This document shows, piece by piece, positions 1 to 8,278 of a DNA stretch of 64,000 bases. Location: assembly GCF_934560975.1 (NCBI RefSeq), contig NZ_CAKTFO010000007.1, positions 61,015-125,014 on the forward strand. The letters are read 5' to 3'. Source of the DNA: an uncultured Sphingomonas sp. (lineage in GTDB: Bacteria > Pseudomonadota > Alphaproteobacteria > Sphingomonadales > Sphingomonadaceae). Numbering within the stretch: position 1 is the stretch's first letter; each line of letters begins with the position of its first letter. The notes under the pieces are model-generated. The model had not been told where the DNA came from. It was given only the letters and a program-made list of their open reading frames with translations, and ran no database searches. The position numbers were made by a program, and so were the translations under genes.

Positions 1-2096
1 ACGCCGATGCGGTGTTCGGGATGATCTATGCGCAGGCGGAGGACGATTTTCCCCGGATCGAACGCAATTACCTGGTGGCGCTGGGCCGGCTGGCGGAGGC
101 GGAGGGCGAGGCCGCGTTGTGGCAGGACCTGCGCCAGCGCCTGTTCCTCGATCCCGAGGCGCTGAAGGCGGACTATGCCGCCTCGCCCGATTGGCTGAAG
201 GCGCTGACGGACGCGTGGGCTGCGGGGCTGAACCATTATCTGGCGACCCATGCCGATGCGCGCCCGCTGGTGATCACCCGGTTCGAGCCGTGGATGGCGC
301 TGGCCTTTTCGGAAGGCAGCATCGGTGGCGATATCGAGCGTGGCGTGGACCTCGATCGGTTGCAGACGTTTTACGGCGGCGGGCAGGCTCGACCTGTGCG
401 GGCGATGCTGGCCGAGGCGGGACGGATGGTCGAGCCGCAGGGGTCGAACGGCATCGCCATCGGCCCGACGCGCAGCGCCAACGGCCATCCCCTGCTGTGG
501 ATCAACCCGCACACCTCCTTCTTCTTTCGCGCCGAGCAGCAGGTGACCAGCGACGAAGGGCTGGACGCTTATGGCGCGGCGACCTGGGGGCAGTTCTTCA
601 TCTATCAGGGGTTCAACCGCCACGCGGGGTGGATGCACACGTCGAGCGGGGTCGACACGATCGACGAATTCGCGGTGGAGGTGGCGCGCAGGGACGGGCG
701 GCTGGCCTATCGCCATGGCAGCGCATGGCGGCCGCTGCGGCAGCGGGTGGTGACGCTGTCGGTCCGGCAGGTCGATGGGGCGCTGGCGCAGCGGCGCTTC
801 ACTGTCTTCGCGACCCATCACGGGCCGATCATCCGGGGCGAGAACGGACGCTGGGTGGCGGTGGCGATGCTGAACAACCCGCGCGCGGCGCTGGAACAGA
901 GCTTCCTGCGGACCAAGGCCAATACGCTGCGCGACTATCTGGCGGTGGCGGAGCGCAAGGCCAACAGCTCCAACAACACCCTGTTCGCGGCCGATGACGG
1001 CACCATCGCCTATCTCCACCCGCAATTCGTGCCGGTGCGCGACGACCGGTTCGACTATACGCGCCCCGTGGACGGCAGCGATCCGGCGACCGACTGGAAG
1101 GGGCTGCACGCGCTGGACCAATTGCCCCAGGCGGTGAACCCGGCGACCGGATGGGCGATGAACACCAACAACTGGCCGTGGACGGCGGCGGGCAGCGCCA
1201 GCCCGCGCGCCGCCGATTTCCCGCGCTACATGGACCAGTTCGGCGAAAATCCGCGCGGGGTGCATGCCGCCATGCTGCTGTCGGGCGACCGGCGGTTCAG
1301 CGCGCGATCGTTGACCGCGGCGGCGTTCGACAGTTTCCTGCCCTTCTTCGACCAGCAGATGCCGGGGTTGCGGCGCGGGCATGACGCCTTGGCCGCAGAT
1401 GATACGCTGCGGGCACGGCTGGCGGGGCCGCTCGCGTTGCTGACCGGATGGGACCGGCGATGGGGCCTGACGTCGGAGGCGACGTCGCTTGCGGTCTATT
1501 GGGGCGAGGCCCTGTGGGCGCAGGAAGGGCCCAAAGCCAAGGCGGCCACGGTGCCGCTGTTCACCTATCTGGCCGAGCGGACCACCGACGCGGACCGGCT
1601 GCGCGCCTTTGCAAGCGGGGTCGCGCGGCTGCAGCGCGAGTGGGGCGGCTGGCGGGTCGCATGGGAGCGGATCAACCGGTTCCAGCGGCAGAATGGCGCG
1701 GTGCATGGGACGTTCGACGACAGCCGGCCGAGCCTGCCGATCGCCTTCACCTCCGGCAATTTCGGGTCGCTGGCGTCGTTCAGCGTCACCCGGCAACCGG
1801 GGCAGCGATGCTTCTACGGCACCAGCGGCAACAGCTTCGTCGCGGCGGTGGAGTTCGCACCCGGCGGAGCGAAGGCGTGGGCGGTGTCGGCGGGTGGGGA
1901 GAGCGGCCATCCCGCCTCCCCCCATTTCGACGATCAGGTGCGGCGCTACGCCACCGGCGCGTTGCGCCCGGTGCCGCTGACGGAGGCGGCACTGCGGCCG
2001 TTCCAGCGCGGCCTCTACCATCCCGGCGATGCGCGAGGTGAACCGCCGCACCGCGCGGGGGCGCCGCAGGGGGCGGGGCGTTGCGGCGAGCCTTGA
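1..2096 (+). CDS. Penicillin acylase family protein (Ntn hydrolase), 5' end outside window
   Basis: The reading frame is open from the first base of the window, so the true start lies upstream; the visible part is about 697 codons. Its first residues (DAVFGMIYAQAEDDF) match the alpha-chain region of penicillin/acyl-homoserine-lactone acylases. The QGSNG motif (Ser codon at 444-446) is the expected autocleavage site, where Ser becomes the N-terminal nucleophile of the beta chain. Downstream, family-typical stretches follow (INPHTSFF, HTSSGVDTIDEF, NTNNWP). Members are exported and hydrolyse amide bonds of beta-lactams, acyl-homoserine lactones or other acyl amides; the substrate cannot be told from sequence. 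The last 30 or so residues are Gly/Pro/Arg-rich and run into a tandem duplication, so the C-terminus may be recently altered. Confidence 0.88.
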   Translation, partial: ADAVFGMIYAQAEDDFPRIERNYLVALGRLAEAEGEAALWQDLRQRLFLDPEALKADYAASPDWLKALTDAWAAGLNHYLATHADARPLVITRFEPWMALAFSEGSIGGDIERGVDLDRLQTFYGGGQARPVRAMLAEAGRMVEPQGSNGIAIGPTRSANGHPLLWINPHTSFFFRAEQQVTSDEGLDAYGAATWGQFFIYQGFNRHAGWMHTSSGVDTIDEFAVEVARRDGRLAYRHGSAWRPLRQRVVTLSVRQVDGALAQRRFTVFATHHGPIIRGENGRWVAVAMLNNPRAALEQSFLRTKANTLRDYLAVAERKANSSNNTLFAADDGTIAYLHPQFVPVRDDRFDYTRPVDGSDPATDWKGLHALDQLPQAVNPATGWAMNTNNWPWTAAGSASPRAADFPRYMDQFGENPRGVHAAMLLSGDRRFSARSLTAAAFDSFLPFFDQQMPGLRRGHDALAADDTLRARLAGPLALLTGWDRRWGLTSEATSLAVYWGEALWAQEGPKAKAATVPLFTYLAERTTDADRLRAFASGVARLQREWGGWRVAWERINRFQRQNGAVHGTFDDSRPSLPIAFTSGNFGSLASFSVTRQPGQRCFYGTSGNSFVAAVEFAPGGAKAWAVSAGGESGHPASPHFDDQVRRYATGALRPVPLTEAALRPFQRGLYHPGDARGEPPHRAGAPQGAGRCGEP

Positions 2097-2097
2097 A

Positions 2098-2158
2098 GGT
2101 CGGAGCACCCGCGTGGGCTCGGTCGGAGCACCCGCGTGGGCTCCCGCCTTCGCGGGAA
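2098..2158. repeat. 23-bp tandem duplication followed by a palindromic (REP-like) core
   Basis: A 23-bp unit occurs twice with no mismatch (2098-2120 and 2121-2143). It runs into an 18-nt palindromic core at 2141-2158: CTCCCGC, loop CTTC, GCGGGAA. The same core recurs near 19.6-19.9 kb and 43.97-44.04 kb. It sits between the acylase stop codon and the 3' end of the convergent histidine kinase gene, a typical place for REP-type elements. Confidence 0.75.
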
Positions 2159-2215
2159 CACGAGATTGACGCGGGAGATAGAGGAGGCCGGATGGGGTTT
2201 CACGCCCCCAGCCGG

Positions 2216-4198
2216 TCAGCGGCGATCCTCGATCAGGGTGCGGATGCGTTGGGCCAGGGCGTCCATGGAGAAGGGCTTGGTCAGCACCTCCATCCCATGG
2301 TCGAGATGGCCGTGGTTGAGGACGGCGTTTTCGGCATAGCCGGTGATGAACAGCACCTTGAGGTCGTCGCGCACGGCACGGGCGGCTTCGGCCAGCTGAC
2401 GACCGTTCATGCCACCCGGCAGGCCCACGTCCGTCACGAGGAGGTCGATGCGCGCGCCCGACTGCAGGATGCGCAGGCCTTCCGGGCCGTCCGCCGCCTC
2501 GATCGCGGCATAGCCCAGATCCTCCAGCGCATCGACCACCAGCATCCGCACGGTGGGCTCGTCATCCACCACCAGCACCGTCTCGCCGGCGAGCGCACGG
2601 GCGAGGTCGACGGGTCGGTCCTGGTCGGCGGCGGGTTCGTCGTCGCCCAGGTGACGCGGCAGGTAGATGCACACCATCGTGCCCTCCCCCACCTCCGAAT
2701 AGATGCGGACCTGCCCGCCGGACTGGCGCGCGAAACCGTAGATCATGGACAGGCCGAGGCCCGTGCCCTGGCCGATCGGCTTGGTGGTGAAAAAGGGATC
2801 GAAGGCGCGCTCGATCACCTCCTTGGCCATGCCGGTGCCGGTGTCGCTGACGCACAGTTTGACATACTGGCCGGGGTCGAGATCGCGCGCGGCGGCGGCG
2901 CGCCGGTCCATCCAGCCATTAGAGGTCTCGATCGTCAGCCTGCCGCCATCGGGCATGGCGTCGCGCGCGTTGATGCACAGGTTGAGCAGGGCATTTTCGA
3001 GCTGGTTGCCGTCCACCAACGTCCGCCACAGCCCGGCCGCGCCGATCGTCTCCAGCGCCACCTCCGGGCCGACCGTGCGGCGGATCAGATCCTCCATGCC
3101 GTGGACCAGCTTGTTGACATCGGTGGAGGACGGGGTGAGCGTCTGCCGACGGGAAAAGGCCAGCAGGCGATGGGTCAGGGCCGCCGCGCGCCGCGTGGCC
3201 CCCTGCGCCGCCGTCATGTAGCGTTCCAGATCGGGCAGCCGGCCCTGCGCCAGCCGGATCTGCATCATCTCCAGCGAACCGGAAATGCCGGCGAGGAGGT
3301 TGTTGAAATCGTGGGCGATGCCGCCCGTCAGGTGGCCGACCGCCTCCATCTTCTGCGCCTGGCGGAGCGCATCCTCCACCTGGCGGCGTTCGGCGACGGC
3401 CTGCTCGACGCGTGCCTCCAGCGTTTCGGCCCACGCGCGCAGTTCGTCCTGCTGCCGCTTGCCGGCGGTGATGTCGTAGATGACGCCGATCAGCCGGTAG
3501 CCCGATCCCGCCCGATCGCGCACCACCTCGCCCCGGCGCGCGATCCAGCGTTCCTCGTCCGTGTCCGGGCGGCGGATGCGGAAGTCGCCTTCCAGCGCGG
3601 CGGGCTCGACGTCGGGGATCAGCGGGTCGCCATCGGGCGCGACGACCGCGTTGATCGTGCGCACCGGCAGGACGCTGGCGGGATGGAGGCCGAGCAGGCG
3701 GCAGAATGCGTCGGACACGGACACGGTCGCGAAGCCGTCCACATATTCAAACGTGCCGACCCCGCCGGCCGACTGCGCGATGCGCAGCCGCTCCTCGGTC
3801 CGCTTGCGATCGGTGACGTCGACCAGGAAGCCGGTGAAGCGCACCGGAGCATCCTGCGCGTCGAACTCGGTCCGGCCGCGGCCGTGCATCCACCGCACCG
3901 ACCCGTTGGCGGCGACGATGCGGAACTCCTTGGAAAAGGTTTCGCTGCCCGCGACCATGCCGGCGACGGCAATGCGCATCCGGGCGCGATCATCGGCATG
4001 GATGGCGGTGAAGAAAGCGGCGGTGGGCAGGCCACGCGCGGCCTCCTCCGCGTCCAGGCCGTGGAGATCCGCGAAGGCCGCGTCCGTATACAGGCGCTCG
4101 CCCGCAATGTCCCAGTTCCAGCCGCAGCCGGCGCCGGTTTCCGGCGGCCGCCGATCCTGCGCCGCTGATCCGCCGCCGCCTGTCTCCACCGCCATCAT
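2216..4198 (-). CDS. PAS-containing hybrid sensor histidine kinase with C-terminal receiver
   Basis: A 660-residue protein with no membrane segment, so a cytoplasmic sensor. Domains in order: PAS about 25-132, second PAS about 143-248, a short coiled coil, HisKA with phospho-acceptor His296 in the GIAHDFNN box, HATPase with N box (NARDAM) and G boxes (DTGTGM, GTGLGL), and a receiver from about 540 whose phosphorylated Asp is Asp590 (TDVGLPG). Two ATG codons are adjacent at the start; the one at 4196-4198 is one base from the CheC stop codon, so this is the last gene of the chemosensory operon. Hybrid kinases of this HDFNN class usually sense through PAS and relay to a response regulator or Hpt protein. 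A link to the Che proteins is inferred from the operon only. Confidence 0.9.
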   Translation of the reverse strand: MMAVETGGGGSAAQDRRPPETGAGCGWNWDIAGERLYTDAAFADLHGLDAEEAARGLPTAAFFTAIHADDRARMRIAVAGMVAGSETFSKEFRIVAANGSVRWMHGRGRTEFDAQDAPVRFTGFLVDVTDRKRTEERLRIAQSAGGVGTFEYVDGFATVSVSDAFCRLLGLHPASVLPVRTINAVVAPDGDPLIPDVEPAALEGDFRIRRPDTDEERWIARRGEVVRDRAGSGYRLIGVIYDITAGKRQQDELRAWAETLEARVEQAVAERRQVEDALRQAQKMEAVGHLTGGIAHDFNNLLAGISGSLEMMQIRLAQGRLPDLERYMTAAQGATRRAAALTHRLLAFSRRQTLTPSSTDVNKLVHGMEDLIRRTVGPEVALETIGAAGLWRTLVDGNQLENALLNLCINARDAMPDGGRLTIETSNGWMDRRAAAARDLDPGQYVKLCVSDTGTGMAKEVIERAFDPFFTTKPIGQGTGLGLSMIYGFARQSGGQVRIYSEVGEGTMVCIYLPRHLGDDEPAADQDRPVDLARALAGETVLVVDDEPTVRMLVVDALEDLGYAAIEAADGPEGLRILQSGARIDLLVTDVGLPGGMNGRQLAEAARAVRDDLKVLFITGYAENAVLNHGHLDHGMEVLTKPFSMDALAQRIRTLIEDRR

Positions 4199-4199
4199 G

Positions 4200-4829
4200 T
4201 CAGAGGTCGTCGCCGGCGACGCGCTGGATGAACTCGCCCAGCAATTCGCGCAGGGTGGCGAGCGAGGGCAGGTCCATCACCATCGCGATATAGCCGCGAA
4301 TGTCCCGCTTGCGGACGGAGAAGTCGATGTAGAGGAACAGCACCAGCCCCCCCGACGATCCCTCACCCGCGCCGAACAGGGTGGTGCCGCTGCCCCTGAA
4401 CACTTCGGGGATGGTCATGGTCAACGACCGCTTGAGCATGTTGGCGATGGTGGCAAGGCAGCTGTTGAGGATGACGTTGCCGGTTTCGGCCAGCGCCTCC
4501 CGCTCCATCTCCCGCACCTCCTCGGGTCCGAGTTCGTCGCCGGTGACGGCGCGGACCAGTTCCAGGCTGTTGCTTTCGGGGAAGATCAGCAGCGCGCGGC
4601 CGCAAAAGGGGCCGGTGAAATCCTGCCGCACCGCGACCAGTTCGCTCACCTCGCGCTCGCCGATCAGGCGAGCGGCGCGGTCCTGGCTCACCACCTCGAT
4701 CGAGGGGACGGACAGCAGCACCTGATCCGCGACCATCTTGCGCAGGCTGCTGGCGGCGCGGCTGACGCCGATATTGACGATCTCGGTCAGCGCATCGCGC
4801 TCAAGCTCGCCCAGCACGATCTCCGACAC
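4200..4829 (-). CDS. cheC: CheC-type chemotaxis phosphatase
   Basis: A 209-residue protein of the CheC/CheX/FliY group, which removes phosphate from CheY-P. Both active-site signatures are present and correctly spaced. The first is D12-x3-E16-x2-N19 with Pro42 22 residues after Asn. The second is E115-x2-N118 with Pro141 22 residues after Asn, but it starts with Glu111 where the consensus has Asp or Ser. Having two sites is typical of CheC rather than CheX. The start is a GTG (4827-4829), two bases after the CheY stop. No cheD is visible; in Bacillus CheD is the partner of CheC, so CheC may act here only as the CheY-P phosphatase of the cluster. Confidence 0.88.
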   Translation of the reverse strand: MSEIVLGELERDALTEIVNIGVSRAASSLRKMVADQVLLSVPSIEVVSQDRAARLIGEREVSELVAVRQDFTGPFCGRALLIFPESNSLELVRAVTGDELGPEEVREMEREALAETGNVILNSCLATIANMLKRSLTMTIPEVFRGSGTTLFGAGEGSSGGLVLFLYIDFSVRKRDIRGYIAMVMDLPSLATLRELLGEFIQRVAGDDL

Positions 4830-4831
4830 GA

Positions 4832-5212
4832 TTACCCCTTTGATCGCAGGCGCAACGCCGCGCCCGAAAGAAAGCCGCGCAGCCCTTCGCTGGTCACCGG
4901 CTTGGGCACGAAGGTGGCGCCGATGTCACGCGCGCGGGCGATGATCTCGTCCTGGATGTTGGCGGTGACGATCGCGATCGGCATGTCGGGATGACGCGCG
5001 CGCAGTTCCGCCGCGAGTTCCAGCCCGTCCATCTCCATCATGTTGAAGTCGAGCAGCGCCAGATCCGCCGGCTGCGCGTCGAGCAGGGCCAGCGCCTCGG
5101 CGCCGCCACCCGCCTCCACCTTCTGCCAATCGGGCTGAAGCTCGGCCAGCGCCTTGCCGGCCACGATCCGGGCCAGCTTGCTATCGTCGACGATCAACAC
5201 CTTCACGGTCAT
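4832..5212 (-). CDS. cheY: Single-domain response regulator, CheY-like
   Basis: A 126-residue receiver domain with no output domain. The acidic pocket (VDDS), phospho-acceptor Asp (LLDFNM, residue 55), switch Thr (VTAN) and Lys (VPKP) are all present. It lies between the STAS and CheC genes. The start is the ATG at 5210-5212, which overlaps the STAS stop codon as ATGA. The open frame runs further upstream but that part is a shadow of the STAS and CheA genes. By position it should be the CheA phosphotransfer target and the CheC substrate; whether it acts on a flagellar motor or another machine is open, as no motility genes are in the window. Confidence 0.93.
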   Translation of the reverse strand: MTVKVLIVDDSKLARIVAGKALAELQPDWQKVEAGGGAEALALLDAQPADLALLDFNMMEMDGLELAAELRARHPDMPIAIVTANIQDEIIARARDIGATFVPKPVTSEGLRGFLSGAALRLRSKG

Positions 5213-5520
5213 TGCATACTCCGCACGGGATCCTGATGCGGACCCGCATAATCGGCCGACCTTAACGCTTTGATGCCCTCCCCGACAGGGGCTTGCAGCA
5301 GCGGCGCGACGTGGGCGCGGAGGAACGGGTCCGCCACCTGCCCCACCACGGGCATGCAGGCCGCGAGCAGCAGCTGCACCAGCGCGCCGTGCAGCCGGGT
5401 GGCGGCGGTCCAGTCCACCATGCGCGCGCCGGCTTGCAGCGCCAGCAGCAGGGGTTCGGCATCCTCCACCAGGCATGGCCCCGACAGGATCACGCGGTCG
5501 CCCTCCACGCGCACGGTCAT
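5209..5520 (-). CDS. STAS-domain protein in chemosensory operon
   Basis: A small 103-residue protein with the layout of a STAS domain: an N-terminal strand pair (VEGDRVILSGPC), then the VDWTAATRLHGALVQLLLAA segment, which corresponds to the loop and helix carrying the phosphorylated Ser/Thr in anti-anti-sigma factors. Ser is replaced by Thr/Ala there, so phosphorylation is uncertain. The start is the ATG at 5518-5520, overlapping the CheA stop as ATGA; the stop overlaps the CheY start the same way, so the three are translated together. STAS proteins sandwiched between CheA and CheY occur in several alphaproteobacterial clusters; their role is not well defined. Confidence 0.75.
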   Translation of the reverse strand: MTVRVEGDRVILSGPCLVEDAEPLLLALQAGARMVDWTAATRLHGALVQLLLAACMPVVGQVADPFLRAHVAPLLQAPVGEGIKALRSADYAGPHQDPVRSMQ

Positions 5521-7427
5521 CCGACCAGCTCCGCCAGATCGAGCACGAGCAACACCCCTCCATCGGCCAGCAGGGTGGTGCCGGCGACGTACAATGCGCC
5601 GGAAAGGAGCCCGCCCCGTGGGCGGACGATGCTTTCCACCACCTGTTCCAGCCCGTCCACCTCCCACGCGATCGGGCCGTCGGCGGTGTCCGTCACCAGC
5701 AGGCGGAGCGGGTCCGCACCCGCGCCGGTTCCGCCCAGCGCCTCCGCCAGTCCGAGTACCGGGACGGTGCGGTCGCGCAGCACGCAGGCGCGGCCCGCGC
5801 CCACGTCCGTCAATCGGTCGCGCCCGATCCGCACAACCTGGCGGATCTGGTCGAAGGCGATCCCGTAGCGTTCGCTGCCCGCCCGGACGATCAGCAGCCG
5901 GGTGGTGACGGCATGGACCGGAAAGCGCAGGGTGATGCGCGTGCCCTGGCCGACCGTGCTGTCCACCTCCAGCCGCCCTCCGAGCCGATCCACCGTCGCG
6001 CGGACCGAGTCCATGCCGACGCCGCGCCCGGAAATGTCGGTCACGTCGGATGCGGTGGAGAAACCGGGAGCAAAGATCAGGCCGCGCGCCTCCGTGTCCG
6101 ACAGCGCGGCGGCGGCATCAAGGGAGAGCAGGCCGCGCTCGGCCGCAACCCGGCGGATGCGGTCGGGGTCGATGCCCCGGCCGTCATCCGCCAGCGTGAT
6201 CGCCACCTCGCCGCCCCGGGGCGTGGCGGTGAGACCGACCCGTGCCTCGGCGGGCTTGCCGGCGGCGGCGCGGACGGACGGGGGCTCGATCCCGTGGTCG
6301 ATCGCGTTGCGGAGGAGGTGCAACAGCGGCTCGAACACGCCATCGGCTATGTCCTTGTCGACCTCCAGCCCCTCGCCCTGGACCGTGAAGCGGACCGGCT
6401 TGCCGAGTTCGTCCGCGATCTGGCGGGCGAGGCGGGGCAGGCGCTGGAGCCCGGTGCCGAGGGTGACCAGGCGCAGCGCGGTGGCGGAGCGGCGCAGCCG
6501 GCCGAGCGCGCGGTCGAGGCCCGCATGGCTCAGCCGGATCGCGGCGGCGAGTTCGGGATCGGCGCGCTCCGCCTCCGCCGCCAGCGCGGTGAGGGCGTTC
6601 GCGGCGGTGACGAGTTCGCCCACCTCCTCGCTCAGCCGGTCGAGCCGGGTGCCGTCCACCCGGATCGTGCGGGCGGACGGCGCCGGGGTGGGTGGCGCGG
6701 GCACGGCGGGCGACGATGGCGGGTCGATCGTGGCGATGCTGATCTGGTCGGGCACGAACCGGAAGGCGGCGCGCACCTCTTCCGCCGCGGCGGTGCTGAT
6801 CCCCTCCAACGCCATGACGCAGCGGAACGGGTCCCATGTGTCGAGGGTGGGCCAAGGCTCGGCAGGCAGCACCGCCAGGCGGAGCAGGCCGGGCATGGCG
6901 GCGACCAGCGCCAGCGGATCGTCGCCCCGGAAGAAGCATTGCGCGTCGGGCCGGTAGCGGAAGGCGGTGAGCGACCCGGCAACGGCGGCGACCGTCGGCG
7001 CCTCCCGTTCGCGCAGCATATCGAGCCAGGACCGGGGCGCAGGCGCGGCATCCTCCCCCCGCAGGGCGGCGAGGAGGTGCTGGGCCACCTCCATCGATGC
7101 CGGAACCTCGCCCCCCTGCTCCATCGCGTCGATCCAGCGATCGACCTGATCCACGCAGGCCAGCACCGCCGCGACCTGTCCGCCGGCCAAGGGGCGGCTG
7201 GCCTTGCGCGCGGCGGACAGCACATCCTCGGCCGCGTGGAGGATGCGCTCCGCCGGCTTCATGTCGAAGATCGCGACTGAACCCTTGAGCGTGTGCACCG
7301 CCCGGAACAGGCGGTCGATCGCCGTGGCGTCGCCGGGATGGACGGCGAGCAGGCCCAAGGCGGCCTGCGCCTCCGCCACCAGTTCGCGCCCTTCGATCAG
7401 GAATTGTTCGAGCAGTTCGTCCATCAC
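5517..7427 (-). CDS. cheA: Chemotaxis histidine kinase CheA
   Basis: A 636-residue soluble kinase. N-terminal Hpt domain with the phosphorylated His45 (FRAVHTLKGS); a region of about 140-240 in the place of the CheY-binding P2 domain; a Pro/Ala-rich linker; a P3 dimerisation helix pair from about 255; the ATP-binding P4 domain with N box (LLRNAIDHG), G1 (DDGRGID) and G2 (GRGVGMDSV); and a C-terminal CheW-like P5 domain. It autophosphorylates in complexes with receptors and CheW-type couplers and passes phosphate to CheY and CheB. The start ATG (7425-7427) overlaps the CheR stop, and its stop overlaps the STAS start. Confidence 0.96.
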   Translation of the reverse strand: MMDELLEQFLIEGRELVAEAQAALGLLAVHPGDATAIDRLFRAVHTLKGSVAIFDMKPAERILHAAEDVLSAARKASRPLAGGQVAAVLACVDQVDRWIDAMEQGGEVPASMEVAQHLLAALRGEDAAPAPRSWLDMLREREAPTVAAVAGSLTAFRYRPDAQCFFRGDDPLALVAAMPGLLRLAVLPAEPWPTLDTWDPFRCVMALEGISTAAAEEVRAAFRFVPDQISIATIDPPSSPAVPAPPTPAPSARTIRVDGTRLDRLSEEVGELVTAANALTALAAEAERADPELAAAIRLSHAGLDRALGRLRRSATALRLVTLGTGLQRLPRLARQIADELGKPVRFTVQGEGLEVDKDIADGVFEPLLHLLRNAIDHGIEPPSVRAAAGKPAEARVGLTATPRGGEVAITLADDGRGIDPDRIRRVAAERGLLSLDAAAALSDTEARGLIFAPGFSTASDVTDISGRGVGMDSVRATVDRLGGRLEVDSTVGQGTRITLRFPVHAVTTRLLIVRAGSERYGIAFDQIRQVVRIGRDRLTDVGAGRACVLRDRTVPVLGLAEALGGTGAGADPLRLLVTDTADGPIAWEVDGLEQVVESIVRPRGGLLSGALYVAGTTLLADGGVLLVLDLAELVG

Positions 7428-8278
7428 GGCTTCCGATAGACGATTGCGTCCGCCAGACGCAGCAGGATGAAGCGTTCGTCGATGCGCGCCATGGATTCGC
7501 TATGCCCCAGGCAGAGGAAGCCGCCGGGATTGAGCGCATCGAACAGGTTGGCGGCCGCCGCCGCGCGCGACGCTTCGTCGAAATAGATCAGCAGGTTGCG
7601 GCACAGCACGACGTCGAACCTGCCCTGCGCCGCGACGCTTGCGGAATCGATGATGTTGGCGGCGGTGAAGTGCACGGATTCGCGCAGATCGGCGATGATC
7701 CGGCGGCGGTGGCGGTGTTCGGCCTCAAAATAGAGGTCGACCAGCGCCGGCGGCATGCGGGACAGGGCGCGCCTGCCGTAACAGCCGGCCCGTGCCTGCT
7801 CGACGGCATGGGTGTCGATGTCGGAGCCGACGATCTCCACATTGTAGGCATCCACCAGCCGCCAGTTTTCCAGCAGCCAGATCGCGATGGAATAAGGCTC
7901 CTCCCCGGTCGAGCAGGGCAAGGACCACAGCCGCACGAGGTCGCCCGGGCGGCGGCGTTCGATGATGCGGGGCAGCAGGTCCCTGGCGAGGGCCGCGAAC
8001 TGATAGTCCTCGCGGTAGAAATAGGTTTCGTTGACGGTGCAGGCGTTGATCAGCGCCTGCCGCTCCGCCGCATCGCTGGCGAGCAGGGCGAGATATTGGC
8101 GCATGTCCGCCGCGCCCGAATGCCGCACCCGTTCCGCCACGCGCCGTTCGATATAATAATGCTTGTTGTCGCGGAACGTCATGCCGGTCCAGCGATAGAG
8201 CAGGTCGGTCACGCGCCGGAAATCGTCGGCGGACAGGCTTGCGGGGGGCGGCCCGCCCCCACCGATCGGCTGGCTCAT
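7424..8278 (-). CDS. cheR: Chemotaxis protein methyltransferase CheR
   Basis: A 284-residue SAM-dependent enzyme that methylates receptor glutamates for adaptation. The N-terminal helical domain is followed by the CheR hallmark VNETYFYRE, the SAM motif around SLPCSTGEEPYSIAI, and the acidic/LCRNLLIYF segment near the C-terminus. There is no TPR extension. The ATG at 8276-8278 overlaps the CheB stop codon as ATGA; its own stop overlaps the CheA start. It forms an adaptation pair with CheB and would act on the MCP encoded at the head of the same operon. Confidence 0.96.
   Translation of the reverse strand: MSQPIGGGGPPPASLSADDFRRVTDLLYRWTGMTFRDNKHYYIERRVAERVRHSGAADMRQYLALLASDAAERQALINACTVNETYFYREDYQFAALARDLLPRIIERRRPGDLVRLWSLPCSTGEEPYSIAIWLLENWRLVDAYNVEIVGSDIDTHAVEQARAGCYGRRALSRMPPALVDLYFEAEHRHRRRIIADLRESVHFTAANIIDSASVAAQGRFDVVLCRNLLIYFDEASRAAAAANLFDALNPGGFLCLGHSESMARIDERFILLRLADAIVYRKP

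Noticed and set aside
5475..7280. Open frame of 600 codons antisense to cheA
   Set aside because: Same reason: Gly/Arg/Asp-rich, without recognisable domains, over a clear CheA.
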